A stretch of 64,000 nucleotides of DNA from Synechococcus sp. BIOS-E4-1 (lineage in GTDB: Bacteria; Cyanobacteriota; Cyanobacteriia; PCC-6307; Cyanobiaceae). Below are positions 36,933 through 46,185 of this stretch, in pieces. Made by a program: the position numbers and the translations under genes. Numbering within the stretch: position 1 is the stretch's first letter; the number at the start of each line of letters is the position of its first letter. The stretch is from assembly GCF_014279995.1 (NCBI RefSeq), contig NZ_CP047935.1, forward strand, positions 1,509,494 to 1,573,493, read 5' to 3'. Under the pieces are notes generated by a model. The model saw only the letters and a list, made by a program, of their open reading frames with translations. It searched no databases and was not told the DNA's origin.

Positions 36933-39269
36933 GTGGCTAAAATGATGTTGCATCATACTTTACTATTGGTAGTAAGATTATTAAGGCCAACACGCAGGAT
37001 CCGCTTAAGTCCTTTTAATGACTATTTGTTCGACGACGAGTCTATCGTTGTATCTACATTAGATTCATCTAATGTAGTTTACGACAAATTATTTATTGAT
37101 ATATATAAGCAACTAGAGGGTATAGGCTCTATAGATTTTCATGGATTGTCAGAAAAAATAAATCAGGATTTATCCATATTAATCTTTAAATGTGCCGAAT
37201 GGATTAGTAAAAACTATTTCATTCTTGATTTCGAGAATGAGCAAATTCAGAATCAATATCTGTTTCACATGCGACTTGGATTAAATCTTAGCGATCTAAT
37301 ATTTGATGAAAATTCTTGCTGTCTAAGAGTAGAAGATCTGACCAAGCAATCTTATCAATCAGATGATAATCAATTGGCAAATTTATATAGTTGTTGTACT
37401 TCAAAGCATTTACAGGGTCTAAACATTAGGATTTTTCTCGTTAATGATAAGCCTACCATTGCAGATAAAGAATATATATACCAGGAGATTGCAAACAGTA
37501 GGATAGATCGCGATCTATTCCAAATAATTATTTCCACGAAGACAGGTATAATTATCTCCGAACCATTTAATAACGGAAGTAGCCCTTGCTCAAACTGTTT
37601 GTTTAATACACTGGAAGAAAGAGATGAAATACGTCTTTATCAAAATAATGTAAGAAGTTCGAAGTTGTCAAACACCAGTTTATTTCTACGAAATTGGTGG
37701 AATACAGAATCTTTTGCTGTGATGATCTATGCAAATCTATTAAAACGACTTCATTTATTGGATTCAACATTGCCAAAATTTCCCTTCGTTGAATATATTG
37801 ATTATCTTAGCATTGATAGGCAACAATATCATGTACTGCGTAGACATCTCTCATGCCAAAACTATAATTGTCAATTTGATTTCGACCCAATTCAGAATCT
37901 CAAAGCTGATTTAAACGTTGAAGTTCATCTACAAAATTCTCAATCTGGCTTCCGTAGCCTATCCGCTAATATGTTCATCGATAACGCTGAGCACTTAGTA
38001 AGTCCGTTAACAGGTGTCGTTAAATTCCTAACGAAAGTAAAGCAAAGTGAGTCTGATATGTATCATGTTTATAATTCAGGGCATAATTGGGCTGTTCATC
38101 TGAATTCAATCAATGATTTAAAAGCAGGATTACGTACGAATTCCCAAGGCAAAGGTGAGAGCGATGCACAAGCAAAAGCTGGAGCCATTGCTGAGGCGAT
38201 TGAGCGATTTTCACCGTTACACAATAAGGAACAGACTGTTATTTTTAGCGCCCAGTGTGATCTTACTTTGCCTTCCGTTTCATTACAAGCATGCTTAAAA
38301 TTTTCAGATTTACAATATCAACAACGTGAATTATGGAATGATCAAAATTATCGGTTTGCTAATATTCCTTTCCCAACCAATATGAACACTCAACTTGAGT
38401 GGTCAAAAGGCTACGATTTGATTAATGATAGAGAAATACTTCTTCCCTCTGGGTATCTTTTTTTTGGCTATGACTCTGATTATGAAGACAATTTTTATTC
38501 CATTGGTTCTTCGAATGGTATATCCGTTGGTGCCAACTGTCAGGATTCAATCATTCAAGGTTTTTTAGAACTTATAGAGCGTGATGCAGTTGGAATTTGG
38601 TGGAATAATATGCTTCGGTGTCCGGGAATTCATCCTTCAAAGTTTCATACAAAATATATTGATGATCTTCACTCTTTTTATAAGACAAAGAATAGAGAAT
38701 TGTATTTTATAGATTTAACAACTGATATCCACATTCCTGTGATCGCTGCTATATGTTTTAGAACAGATAAAAATAAAAAGGATATATTGATGGCATTTGG
38801 TGCTCATTTTGATCCTGTAATTGCAGCGCAACGTGCTTTAGGCGAAATCAACCAGTTCTTTCCAGCTGTTTCAGATATTAAAGATGACACTGACTCAAAT
38901 TATCTCTATGATGATCCACAATCCCTTCAATGGTGGTCTGCCGCCAATTTTGAGAATCAACCCTATCTGGTGCCCTCATCCTATGGAGATCTCCCTTCTA
39001 ATTATTTTGAGGGTGAAGGTCCATCAACATCTCGTGAACTGCTTGATCAGATAAAACAGCTCTGTATGAATCATAATTTCGATTTTTATGCCTATAACTA
39101 CACTAAACCTAATATCAATATTTCATGTACAAAAACAATAGTTCCACAATTATCACATTTCTGGGCTAGATATGGTTGTGATCGATTATTTGAAGTGCCG
39201 GTTCGTATGGGTTATCTTCAGCACCAAAATAAGGAGACTGATTTCAATCCAATCCCAATGTTCTTATGA
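36933..39269 (+). CDS. Fused ocin-ThiF-like/YcaO cyclodehydratase
   Basis: 778 residues. The N-terminal half has the CxxC of the leader-binding/E1-like partner (SSPCSNCLFNTLEERDE, about residue 217). The YcaO half (from about 354) carries GKGESDAQAKAGAIAEAIER (about 406) and ISVGANCQDSIIQGFLELIE, ERDAVGIWW (about 530-555), the ATP-binding motifs, and ends NPIPMFL, recalling the Pro-rich YcaO tail. It turns Cys/Ser/Thr of the core into azolines. GTG 36933 or ATG 36942 may start it. Its stop overlaps the next start. Confidence 0.87.
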   Translation: MAKMMLHHTLLLVVRLLRPTRRIRLSPFNDYLFDDESIVVSTLDSSNVVYDKLFIDIYKQLEGIGSIDFHGLSEKINQDLSILIFKCAEWISKNYFILDFENEQIQNQYLFHMRLGLNLSDLIFDENSCCLRVEDLTKQSYQSDDNQLANLYSCCTSKHLQGLNIRIFLVNDKPTIADKEYIYQEIANSRIDRDLFQIIISTKTGIIISEPFNNGSSPCSNCLFNTLEERDEIRLYQNNVRSSKLSNTSLFLRNWWNTESFAVMIYANLLKRLHLLDSTLPKFPFVEYIDYLSIDRQQYHVLRRHLSCQNYNCQFDFDPIQNLKADLNVEVHLQNSQSGFRSLSANMFIDNAEHLVSPLTGVVKFLTKVKQSESDMYHVYNSGHNWAVHLNSINDLKAGLRTNSQGKGESDAQAKAGAIAEAIERFSPLHNKEQTVIFSAQCDLTLPSVSLQACLKFSDLQYQQRELWNDQNYRFANIPFPTNMNTQLEWSKGYDLINDREILLPSGYLFFGYDSDYEDNFYSIGSSNGISVGANCQDSIIQGFLELIERDAVGIWWNNMLRCPGIHPSKFHTKYIDDLHSFYKTKNRELYFIDLTTDIHIPVIAAICFRTDKNKKDILMAFGAHFDPVIAAQRALGEINQFFPAVSDIKDDTDSNYLYDDPQSLQWWSAANFENQPYLVPSSYGDLPSNYFEGEGPSTSRELLDQIKQLCMNHNFDFYAYNYTKPNINISCTKTIVPQLSHFWARYGCDRLFEVPVRMGYLQHQNKETDFNPIPMFL

Positions 39270-40576
39270 ACTTTCTTATTCAGTTCCCTGAGTTTATCAA
39301 AATTGACAATGCAATCAGACTTCGCTCCGGTGTTATTGATACCATTGTTCCTTCGCAAATCATAGATGATCGGATCATTGCTCTTATCAGTCAACCAATT
39401 TCGACAGATTCCTTCGAGCAGCATATTAATGATCTCCTTCCAGTGTTGGCATTTTCATGTGGATTCGGAAGGGTGAAAATATTTTCAGAATGCAGGGGCA
39501 TTGTTTTTGAGTTAAAGCGTTCTTGCCGTATCTCTCTTAAAAAACATAAAACAATTTTCTTTTATGATAACCATGAATACATTATCCGAACAGATAGTAC
39601 TAAGGCAATATATATGTCACCTAGTTCTGCTTGGAGACTTACTTCTAAAATTGAACTCATTCCAACTGTCGAAATATTATTGAACTCCGATAGCTCGTTC
39701 ATCAATTTGATGAGATCTATTTGTGATGAGATCCCCCAACAGTCTAATACATCATCTCAAGACTCAATTGATCAAGCATCTCGGCATATCCCTATTGATA
39801 TTGTCGATCAATTACATATAGCTCATTCACGCAAGGGTTTCGACCACACACAGCCAATTGGAGCAACCTTCCCCTATGATGTTGATCCTCCTCATCTCTT
39901 CTATAAATCAAATAAATCAAAAGCGGATCCTATTTCACTCAATCAATTAGTCTTATCCTCTCTACCTGCTGTTAGTTTTACAACAACAATCTCATCACGA
40001 CGTTCGCGAAAGAGTCTCGATATCAATCGTTTTTTATCATTCGATGACCTTTCGAGATTTTTAGGCACTGTCTTTTACACTACAAGAATATTTTTGCGTT
40101 CAGATGAATATCCTAATAGCTATGATTCATGTTTAAGATTTTACCCAAATGGTGGTGGTGTTCACGAATTAGAGCCTTTTGTTGTTGTCAATCGCGTTTC
40201 AGGTCTCGATTCAGGTATCTATCATTATTCACCTTTCCACCACCAATTATCTTTACTCTCTGTTAGTCATTCTGATCTTAAATCGACGATTTCTGAAGCA
40301 TATCATTCCTCTGGAAAAGAATCACTTCCTGCCGTTTTTATAATATTAGTCTCAAGACTCGAGAGGTTGTCCTGGAAATATGAGCGAATGGCATACCACG
40401 TTACCCTTAAGAATACTGGAGTGATTTTAGGTTTTATGTCACAAGTAGCTTCTTTGCTCAATTTATATGGCTGCCCAATGGGCAATAGTGACTCATTCCG
40501 GTTTAGTCAAATTATTGGAGAAGATCCACTCAAAATGCCTGCAGTCGGAGAATTTTGTCTGAGTCCCAGTGATTAG
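39266..40576 (+). CDS. SagB-type FMN dehydrogenase (azoline oxidase)
   Basis: 436 residues. The nitroreductase-like domain has SSRRSRKSLDINRF (about 243), YPNGGGVHELEPFVVV (about 293), GIYHYSPFHHQLSLLS (about 317) and YHVTLKNTGVILGFMSQVAS. These are the FMN-binding blocks of SagB-type enzymes, which oxidise azolines to azoles. ATGA overlap with the YcaO gene shows tight coupling. The N-terminal 200 residues are divergent and may bind leader or partner. Confidence 0.83.
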   Translation: MNFLIQFPEFIKIDNAIRLRSGVIDTIVPSQIIDDRIIALISQPISTDSFEQHINDLLPVLAFSCGFGRVKIFSECRGIVFELKRSCRISLKKHKTIFFYDNHEYIIRTDSTKAIYMSPSSAWRLTSKIELIPTVEILLNSDSSFINLMRSICDEIPQQSNTSSQDSIDQASRHIPIDIVDQLHIAHSRKGFDHTQPIGATFPYDVDPPHLFYKSNKSKADPISLNQLVLSSLPAVSFTTTISSRRSRKSLDINRFLSFDDLSRFLGTVFYTTRIFLRSDEYPNSYDSCLRFYPNGGGVHELEPFVVVNRVSGLDSGIYHYSPFHHQLSLLSVSHSDLKSTISEAYHSSGKESLPAVFIILVSRLERLSWKYERMAYHVTLKNTGVILGFMSQVASLLNLYGCPMGNSDSFRFSQIIGEDPLKMPAVGEFCLSPSD

Positions 40577-40580
40577 TTCA

Positions 40581-41660
40581 ATGAATCAAACTGATTTTAT
40601 TCAAAGACTTCATCGAGATCCATCGTTTGTACCATTAAATTTTGAATTTGTCAGCTCTTTTGCAAAGGGATGTCCTACTTATTCAATATTACTGCCCCAA
40701 AATAATACACATTATATTTTCGCAAGCCAGCTTGCTGAACAGATGCTTAGCTCAACTTTATTATTGCCAAATATTGGTGATATACTATTTGATATACCTC
40801 CAGAAATTGCCAGTCTTATTAAGAATTTTCCTGTTTTTTCGTCTGTCGAGATCCATCGTAAATTTCGAGGATTTATAGGGAAAAACTATTTAAAGCAATC
40901 TCATCTTTATTGTGGTAGCATTGCAAGTCAATATATTCAAGATTCACTTTGCCTATTGAAATCAGGGGATTCACTGTCAAATAATCTTAGTGATCTAACT
41001 ATGAAGATCAACTCAAAAATACTTCATTTAAGTGATCCTGTTGAAAAAATTTTTTCAAAGCTTACTCCTCAATTTGCTGCCGCTTTCAAGACATTTCCCT
41101 TTGATTTCACGCAAATTTCTATTGACCTTGTGGATGAGCTCTACAAGGTATGTCTAGATGATGATCCAAACATAGACGTAGAAACTGCCAAGCAAAGTAT
41201 AGAATCCCTTTTTTTCATATTCTTTTCGGGCAGCGATACAATCATCAGCCTTTTTGAGGTTTATTTGTATCTCAGATCTAATCAGCAATTATATCCACAT
41301 TTCTCATCCATGGATTCTGGTCGAAAGGCTGATTATATCCTTGCATATTTCCCATATTTTAGGTTTATTGCCAGAGTTTCTACCTCGGATCTTAATTTTG
41401 ATGATTTTACAGTTAGATCAGGTGATACTGTTATGATTTCCATCCAGGCTATTAATTGTCTGATGGGCGTAAGCAAACATCGTACCTTTACGTTTGGATT
41501 TGGGGAGTACTCATGTATCGGAAAGTTTGTATCACCAGTTGTGTTGAGTGTTTTTATTGATATTGTTGAATCTGATTTCAAGCTTCTGAAATTAGATTGC
41601 AAGGGTTTTGCTCCTCATCCAATACTAACCTATCTTGATAATCCACAAGTTATAATTTAA
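40581..41660 (+). CDS. P450-like protein with altered ExxR region
   Basis: 359 residues (a GTG at 40569 would overlap the SagB stop). The heme-ligand loop FTFGFGEYSCIGK (Cys about residue 310) and the I-helix FFIFFSGSDTIISLF are those of cytochrome P450. The K-helix, normally ExxR, reads DYILAYFPYF, with Asp and Ala in the Glu/Arg positions by my alignment, and the protein is about 40 residues short. It probably adds an oxidative step to the peptide, but heme use or activity is unsure. Confidence 0.7.
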   Translation: MNQTDFIQRLHRDPSFVPLNFEFVSSFAKGCPTYSILLPQNNTHYIFASQLAEQMLSSTLLLPNIGDILFDIPPEIASLIKNFPVFSSVEIHRKFRGFIGKNYLKQSHLYCGSIASQYIQDSLCLLKSGDSLSNNLSDLTMKINSKILHLSDPVEKIFSKLTPQFAAAFKTFPFDFTQISIDLVDELYKVCLDDDPNIDVETAKQSIESLFFIFFSGSDTIISLFEVYLYLRSNQQLYPHFSSMDSGRKADYILAYFPYFRFIARVSTSDLNFDDFTVRSGDTVMISIQAINCLMGVSKHRTFTFGFGEYSCIGKFVSPVVLSVFIDIVESDFKLLKLDCKGFAPHPILTYLDNPQVII

Positions 41661-42109
41661 TTTGATTTGTCGTGTATCGACTCACGCCCGAAATTTTTTT
41701 TCGATCAGTACTCATAATTTTTCACCAAGTGTTGATGATATATGAGCTTGTTAATACCTAGCCTTGCCTAGTATCTCTAGATCATGATTGATTTCGGTTT
41801 GTTTATGTTTTACTCATCTCATTCGTTCATTGTATTGTTTGCTTCATTAACGCGAGTTCATTGACTACTGAGCAATTGCTGATTGATCAGTGATTGGTTT
41901 CGATCTCTTCAGCTTTCCTTGGCTTCAATCAGGGAATTTTTTTATTGATATAGTTTGAGCAAAGATGTTCATTCTTCGCGTCGTATCTAATTTGTGTTAG
42001 GGAATCAGATGTCATTGATACAGTTTTTCCTGCATATGTGACGAATGACTTGCCTTGAAGGTGTACCATGATGGTACCGACACACCTATGATTGCAATTT
42101 TGAATTGGT
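41661..42109. other. AT-rich stretch, right margin of the RiPP island
   Basis: No supported gene; the minus-strand frame at 41929-42216 overlaps the plus-strand gene at 42110 and is judged a shadow. Confidence 0.4.
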
Positions 42110-42370
42110 TTGATGAACAGTGCTGAGATGGAAAATGAGATCCGTACACTGCTCGGGAATTCAGATATTGGCTTGTTAGAGGGTCTCTTGGTTGACTCGG
42201 CAGATTGGGGTGTCAATATCAGAATGACGTTGAATAATGAATTTGTCGAAGTTGATCTGATTAAAAACTGGGATGGTTTTGAAATGATCTTGCTCGACGA
42301 GCAAAAAAGAGACTCGATTCAAATTGATGAACTTCAGGATATTCTTCAGATTCTAAAAAGTCACTACTAA
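42110..42370 (+). CDS. Small acidic hypothetical protein
   Basis: 86 residues (ATG 42110 or 42113). Helical acidic start (SAEMENEIRTLLGNSDI), VDSADWGVNIRMTLNNEFVE in the middle and an Ile/Leu/Asp-rich end. No motif recognised. It is convergent with the SemiSWEET gene, the two ends overlapping by 4 bases. Confidence 0.5.
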   Translation: MMNSAEMENEIRTLLGNSDIGLLEGLLVDSADWGVNIRMTLNNEFVEVDLIKNWDGFEMILLDEQKRDSIQIDELQDILQILKSHY

Positions 42371-42663
42371 ACTTCTTCGGAAGCGGGTTTTGGTTCCCTC
42401 TCGAAGCTGAATTTCATCGCCAGAATGGCCAAGTTTAACGTCAATGTAAATGCATTTGCGATCATCACCGGTTTGGCCTCAACCTGAAAGCCATAGATCA
42501 CCCAACACAGACAGCCAGTGCTGAAAGTCAGTAACAAGGCATAAGAAACGTCCTTCGCCGATTGGCTTTTCCAGGTTTTGATGACTTGTGGCAAAAATGC
42601 GATTGTTGATAGTGTTGCCGCTGCGAAGCCGAACAATTCTGAAGAACTCAAATCGAATGGCAT
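42367..42663 (-). CDS. SemiSWEET sugar transporter (PQ-loop)
   Basis: 98 residues with three membrane helices. The PQ motif in LSTIAFLPQVIKTWKSQSAK followed by DVSYALLL is typical, as is FSTGCLCWVIYGF in helix 2. Bacterial SemiSWEETs are about 85-100 residues and work as homodimers moving sugars down their gradient. The substrate is unknown. Confidence 0.85.
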   Translation of the reverse strand: MPFDLSSSELFGFAAATLSTIAFLPQVIKTWKSQSAKDVSYALLLTFSTGCLCWVIYGFQVEAKPVMIANAFTLTLNLAILAMKFSFEREPKPASEEV

Positions 42664-42851
42664 TTGAACGATGTCTTTTGATTGTGCTTGACTTCTGAGG
42701 TTAACTGATGTTTCCGACTGTCTGAACGCTTAATCAGAACAATGCTTCACAGCTTTGAGTTTGACAGGCTATCAAAAAGAGATGTCGAGCCTTTTAGCAA
42801 CTTGAAACTAGACCTGTTCATTGCCAGCATTGAGTTTTGTTGAAGTGATCC

Positions 42852-43436
42852 ATGGCTTTAAAGCTCTTCGGTGGTCCCAGAACGCGAGCCAGCATGCCTC
42901 GCTGGTTCATGGAGGAGAAAGCGATCGACTACGAGCTGGTGGAACTGGACCTTCAGTCGAATCAACATCGCCAGCCCGAATTTCTTGGCATCAACCCATT
43001 TGGAAAGTTGCCCGCTCTGATCGACAGCGACGTGCTGCTTGAGGATGGTTCTCCCCTGAAGTTGTTTGAAAGCGGTGCAATCCTGTTGCATCTGGCCGAG
43101 CATTACAGCGGCGAGATCATCACGCCTGCACAGCGAGCTCTGACCAGCCAGTGGCTGTTGTTTGCTAACTCAACTCTTTCCATTGCTTTGTTCGTTCCCT
43201 CCAATCGCGAGCGTGAATTCCCACGACTCATGGAGACGCTCAATCAGCAATTGGATCCTGAACGTCCTCTCGTTGGTGAGTGTTGGGGAGCAGCGGACTG
43301 TGCTGTTCAGGCTTACCTCAGTTACCTGCCACTGTTTTTTCCTGAGATCGATCTCAGCCCTTATCCCGTCGTTCAGGCAGTGATTGAGTGCACGAGTCGA
43401 CGTCCGGCCTACAGGTTGGTCATGGGTTATTCCTGA
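42852..43436 (+). CDS. Glutathione S-transferase family protein
   Basis: 194 residues. A thioredoxin-like N-terminal domain (MALKLFGGPRTRASMPRWFM, NPFGKLPALIDSD, LFESGAILLHLAEH) is followed by the helical C-terminal domain. The Ser/Arg at the start replaces the usual Tyr position, as in several bacterial GST classes. Probable role is detoxification; substrate unknown. Confidence 0.85.
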   Translation: MALKLFGGPRTRASMPRWFMEEKAIDYELVELDLQSNQHRQPEFLGINPFGKLPALIDSDVLLEDGSPLKLFESGAILLHLAEHYSGEIITPAQRALTSQWLLFANSTLSIALFVPSNREREFPRLMETLNQQLDPERPLVGECWGAADCAVQAYLSYLPLFFPEIDLSPYPVVQAVIECTSRRPAYRLVMGYS

Positions 43437-43501
43437 ACTGTGATCATCCTCTTTGTTCATGTTGATTGGCGATTCAGTCAATGCATGGGAAGGTGTGCAA
43501 A

Positions 43502-44731
43502 ATGACTGCGGCAACCCTGGTTCGGATGGATCTCGCTTCATTGCATCGGGAACTCGTTGACAGTCCTGACCTGTTGATTGTTCAGGATCTCGATGGGGTC
43601 TGCATTCCACTTGTGAAGGATCCCCTGACCAGGACCCTTTCTCCGGAATACGTGCAAGCCGCTGCCCGATTACGAGGCAGTTTCGCCGTGCTCACCAATG
43701 GTGAGCACGAAGGTCGTCGTGGAGTGAATCGTCTGGTTGAAACGGCACTCGGTGACAGTGCAATAGCGCGCAGCCAAGGCCTCTACCTACCTGGTCTTGC
43801 CGCTGGTGGAGTGCAGTTCCAGGATGAATTCGGCCATGTCACGCATCCAGGAGTCAGTGAGTCTGAAATCAGCTTCCTGGCTTCCGTCCCGGAGCGGATG
43901 AAGGCTCTGATGAGTTCCATGCTTCCTGCCTTGATGCCGGAATTGAACGATGAGCAGCTTGCCGTTGAGTTGGAGCTGGCTGTTTTAGACACTCAGCTCT
44001 CACCAACCATCAATCTCAACCACCTGTTCAGTCGAACCCCTGACGATGTTGCGCATCAGCGGCGATTGCAGTCAATGCTGGAGTCGCTCATGCAGCAACT
44101 GATGGCGATGGCTGTGGCCGAAGGGCTTCAGGACTCTTTCTTTCTGCACGTTGCTCCCAACCTCGGGCGCGACTCCCTTGGCCATGAACGGCTCAAGCCA
44201 GCCGAGCAGGGCAATGTTGGCAGCACCGATATCCAGTTCATGTTGCGGGGAGCTATCAAGGAAGCCGGGTTACTGGTCTTGATCAATCGCCATATCCAAG
44301 CGCGCACAGGCACCGCGCCTCTCGGTGAAGAGTTCAACGTTCGAACCGCACCCCACGACCATGCATCGCTGCTTGCCCTGTGCAAACAACGGATACCCGT
44401 TGATCAGATGCCTCACCTGGTGGGCGTCGGTGACACCGTTACTTCAACAATCAACCCTTCGGGAGATGGCTGGTTGCGAGGAGGCAGCGACCGCGGTTTT
44501 CTGACTCTTCTTCAGGAACTGGGATGCAGCTTTGGGCGTCCAAACCGGGTTGTGCTCGTCGACAGCAGTGCGGGAGAAGTGGACCGTCCTTCTCTGGCTG
44601 ATGGTTCGCTGGCCGGGATCAGTGATCCCGAGGATCCCCTCCATTTCGATGTCTGCATTCCTGGTGGTCCAGAGGCCTATGTGAACTGGTTTAGCGGTTT
44701 ATCCAAATCTCGCAGCGAGCTCACAGCTTGA
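43502..44731 (+). CDS. stpA: Glucosylglycerol-3-phosphate phosphatase
   Basis: 409 residues from ATG 43502, with GGAAGG just upstream as ribosome site. The N-terminal LLIVQDLDGVCIPLVKDPLT holds the acid phosphatase DxD-like motif and the whole protein follows the StpA/GgpP pattern known from cyanobacteria. It removes phosphate from glucosylglycerol phosphate to make glucosylglycerol, the main compatible solute of marine strains. The synthase (ggpS) is not in the window. Confidence 0.82.
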   Translation: MTAATLVRMDLASLHRELVDSPDLLIVQDLDGVCIPLVKDPLTRTLSPEYVQAAARLRGSFAVLTNGEHEGRRGVNRLVETALGDSAIARSQGLYLPGLAAGGVQFQDEFGHVTHPGVSESEISFLASVPERMKALMSSMLPALMPELNDEQLAVELELAVLDTQLSPTINLNHLFSRTPDDVAHQRRLQSMLESLMQQLMAMAVAEGLQDSFFLHVAPNLGRDSLGHERLKPAEQGNVGSTDIQFMLRGAIKEAGLLVLINRHIQARTGTAPLGEEFNVRTAPHDHASLLALCKQRIPVDQMPHLVGVGDTVTSTINPSGDGWLRGGSDRGFLTLLQELGCSFGRPNRVVLVDSSAGEVDRPSLADGSLAGISDPEDPLHFDVCIPGGPEAYVNWFSGLSKSRSELTA

Positions 44732-44878
44732 AATGGTTCTGACTGGATGAACGCGCTGTGACCATCGCAGCTGCGTCGATGCTTCGCTCAGCTGGCCCGG
44801 GTTAGGTCTTCCTGCCGACTCAAGCTGATGTCTCATCATTGCTTGAGTTAAGTCGTCGGTTTCCTAAGGCGGGGGTGT

Positions 44879-45877
44879 TTGGCCAGAATTGCAACAGGTC
44901 ATGGCTCAGATCGCTTTCCGACGTTGACATCAACCTTTCCAGCAACGCTGAGATTCCCCCCCGTTCGCCGAGGCAAATTGACCACCCTGCAGGTCAATCT
45001 CGGTTATCGCTGCAATCAGACCTGCAGTCACTGTCACGTGAATGCGGGTCCCTGGAGAAAGGAAATGATGGCCGGGGAGCTGATTGATCTGATCCCTGAG
45101 GTGCTCGCCCGGCTTGATCTTCGCTGTCTAGATCTCACTGGCGGTGCGCCGGAGCTGCATCCACAGTTTCGTGAGCTTGTTTCGGCGGCCAGGACGCTTG
45201 GCGTTGAGGTGATTGATCGCTGCAACCTCACGATTCTCAGCGAACCCGGATACGAGGATCTCGCTGAATTTCTGGCGAGCATGGGAGTGAGGGTGGTTGC
45301 ATCTCTCCCCTGTTACGAGCAGGAGAGAGTGGATCTGCAGCGAGGCCGGGGCGTTTACGAGCGCAGCATTGCCGGTTTGAAGCAGTTGAATCAGTTGGGG
45401 TATGCCCAACCAGGATCACCGTTGCAGCTGGATCTGGTCTTCAACCCATCAGGTCCTTCGCTTCCGCCGGCTCAGGAGCCCCTGGAAGCTCAATATAGGC
45501 AGGCATTGTCATCCAGCCACGGGATTTCGTTTTCTCACTTGCTCACGATCACCAACATGCCGATCCAACGCTTCGCGCGCGATTTGCAGCATCAGGGTCA
45601 ACTTGAGCCCTATCAGCAGATTTTGCGAGATGCGCATCGACCGGAAAACATCAATGCAGTCATGTGCCGAAGCCTGATCAGTGTGAGTTGGACCGGTGCC
45701 CTTTACGACTGCGATTTCAACCAGCAGCTGGATCTTGCATCCAAGTGCGGACCACGACATCTGCCTGATTTACTCAGCGCAGCCGACGGACTGATGGATC
45801 AACCGATCGCTGTCGCAGATCATTGTTTCGGGTGCACAGCTGGCAATGGCTCCAGCTGTGGTGGTTCTCTCAGTTGA
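44879..45877 (+). CDS. arsS: ArsS-like radical SAM enzyme
   Basis: 332 residues. The 4Fe-4S motif CxxxCxxC is in LGYRCNQTCSHCHVNAGPW (about residue 43). The C-terminal region has MCRSLISVSWTGALYDCDFN and a Cys-rich end (CFGCTAGNGSSCGG), matching the arsenosugar-synthesis family (ArsS, DUF3641), which transfers an adenosyl group to dimethylarsenite. The TTG at 44879 is the only available start context found, and the true start may lie a little later. Confidence 0.8.
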   Translation: MARIATGHGSDRFPTLTSTFPATLRFPPVRRGKLTTLQVNLGYRCNQTCSHCHVNAGPWRKEMMAGELIDLIPEVLARLDLRCLDLTGGAPELHPQFRELVSAARTLGVEVIDRCNLTILSEPGYEDLAEFLASMGVRVVASLPCYEQERVDLQRGRGVYERSIAGLKQLNQLGYAQPGSPLQLDLVFNPSGPSLPPAQEPLEAQYRQALSSSHGISFSHLLTITNMPIQRFARDLQHQGQLEPYQQILRDAHRPENINAVMCRSLISVSWTGALYDCDFNQQLDLASKCGPRHLPDLLSAADGLMDQPIAVADHCFGCTAGNGSSCGGSLS

Positions 45878-46130
45878 GCGTTACCTGCACCCCAGCTGGC
45901 GTCATCAGGAAAACGTGTTCTCCCAGACGATGTTCCTCACCGTCGACGGCTCTGACACCACCGGAAACGAAATCAGCGGTGCGTTGTGCCTGGGCCCTGT
46001 CCATGCCACTGAGATCAAGGACCACCGTTTTCTGACTGCGAACGGCCAGAACGGCTGACATCCCCTCCGTCACGGTCTGCGGACGGATCACAAGCAACTC
46101 CTGTGATCGCTCTTGAGTGAATTGATTCAT
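45870..46130 (-). CDS. Short SepF-like (DUF552) protein
   Basis: 86 residues from ATG 46130 (MNQFTQERSQELLVIRPQTV); a longer start at 46169 exists. The core VVLDLSGMDRAQAQRTADFV and HRLGEHVFLMTPAGVQV match the SepF domain that links FtsZ to the membrane. Full SepF is about 190 residues, so this is a domain-only paralogue lacking the N-terminal membrane helix. The end overlaps the ArsS-like gene by 8 bases. Confidence 0.75.
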   Translation of the reverse strand: MNQFTQERSQELLVIRPQTVTEGMSAVLAVRSQKTVVLDLSGMDRAQAQRTADFVSGGVRAVDGEEHRLGEHVFLMTPAGVQVTLN

Positions 46131-46185
46131 TACTCTCAGCCTGGCGAGGCTGGAGGAAAGTCGCAGCAACCGTCACCATGCAGTG

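Noticed and set aside
41929..42216. Minus-strand frame of 95 codons
   Set aside because: Overlaps the better plus-strand gene at 42110.
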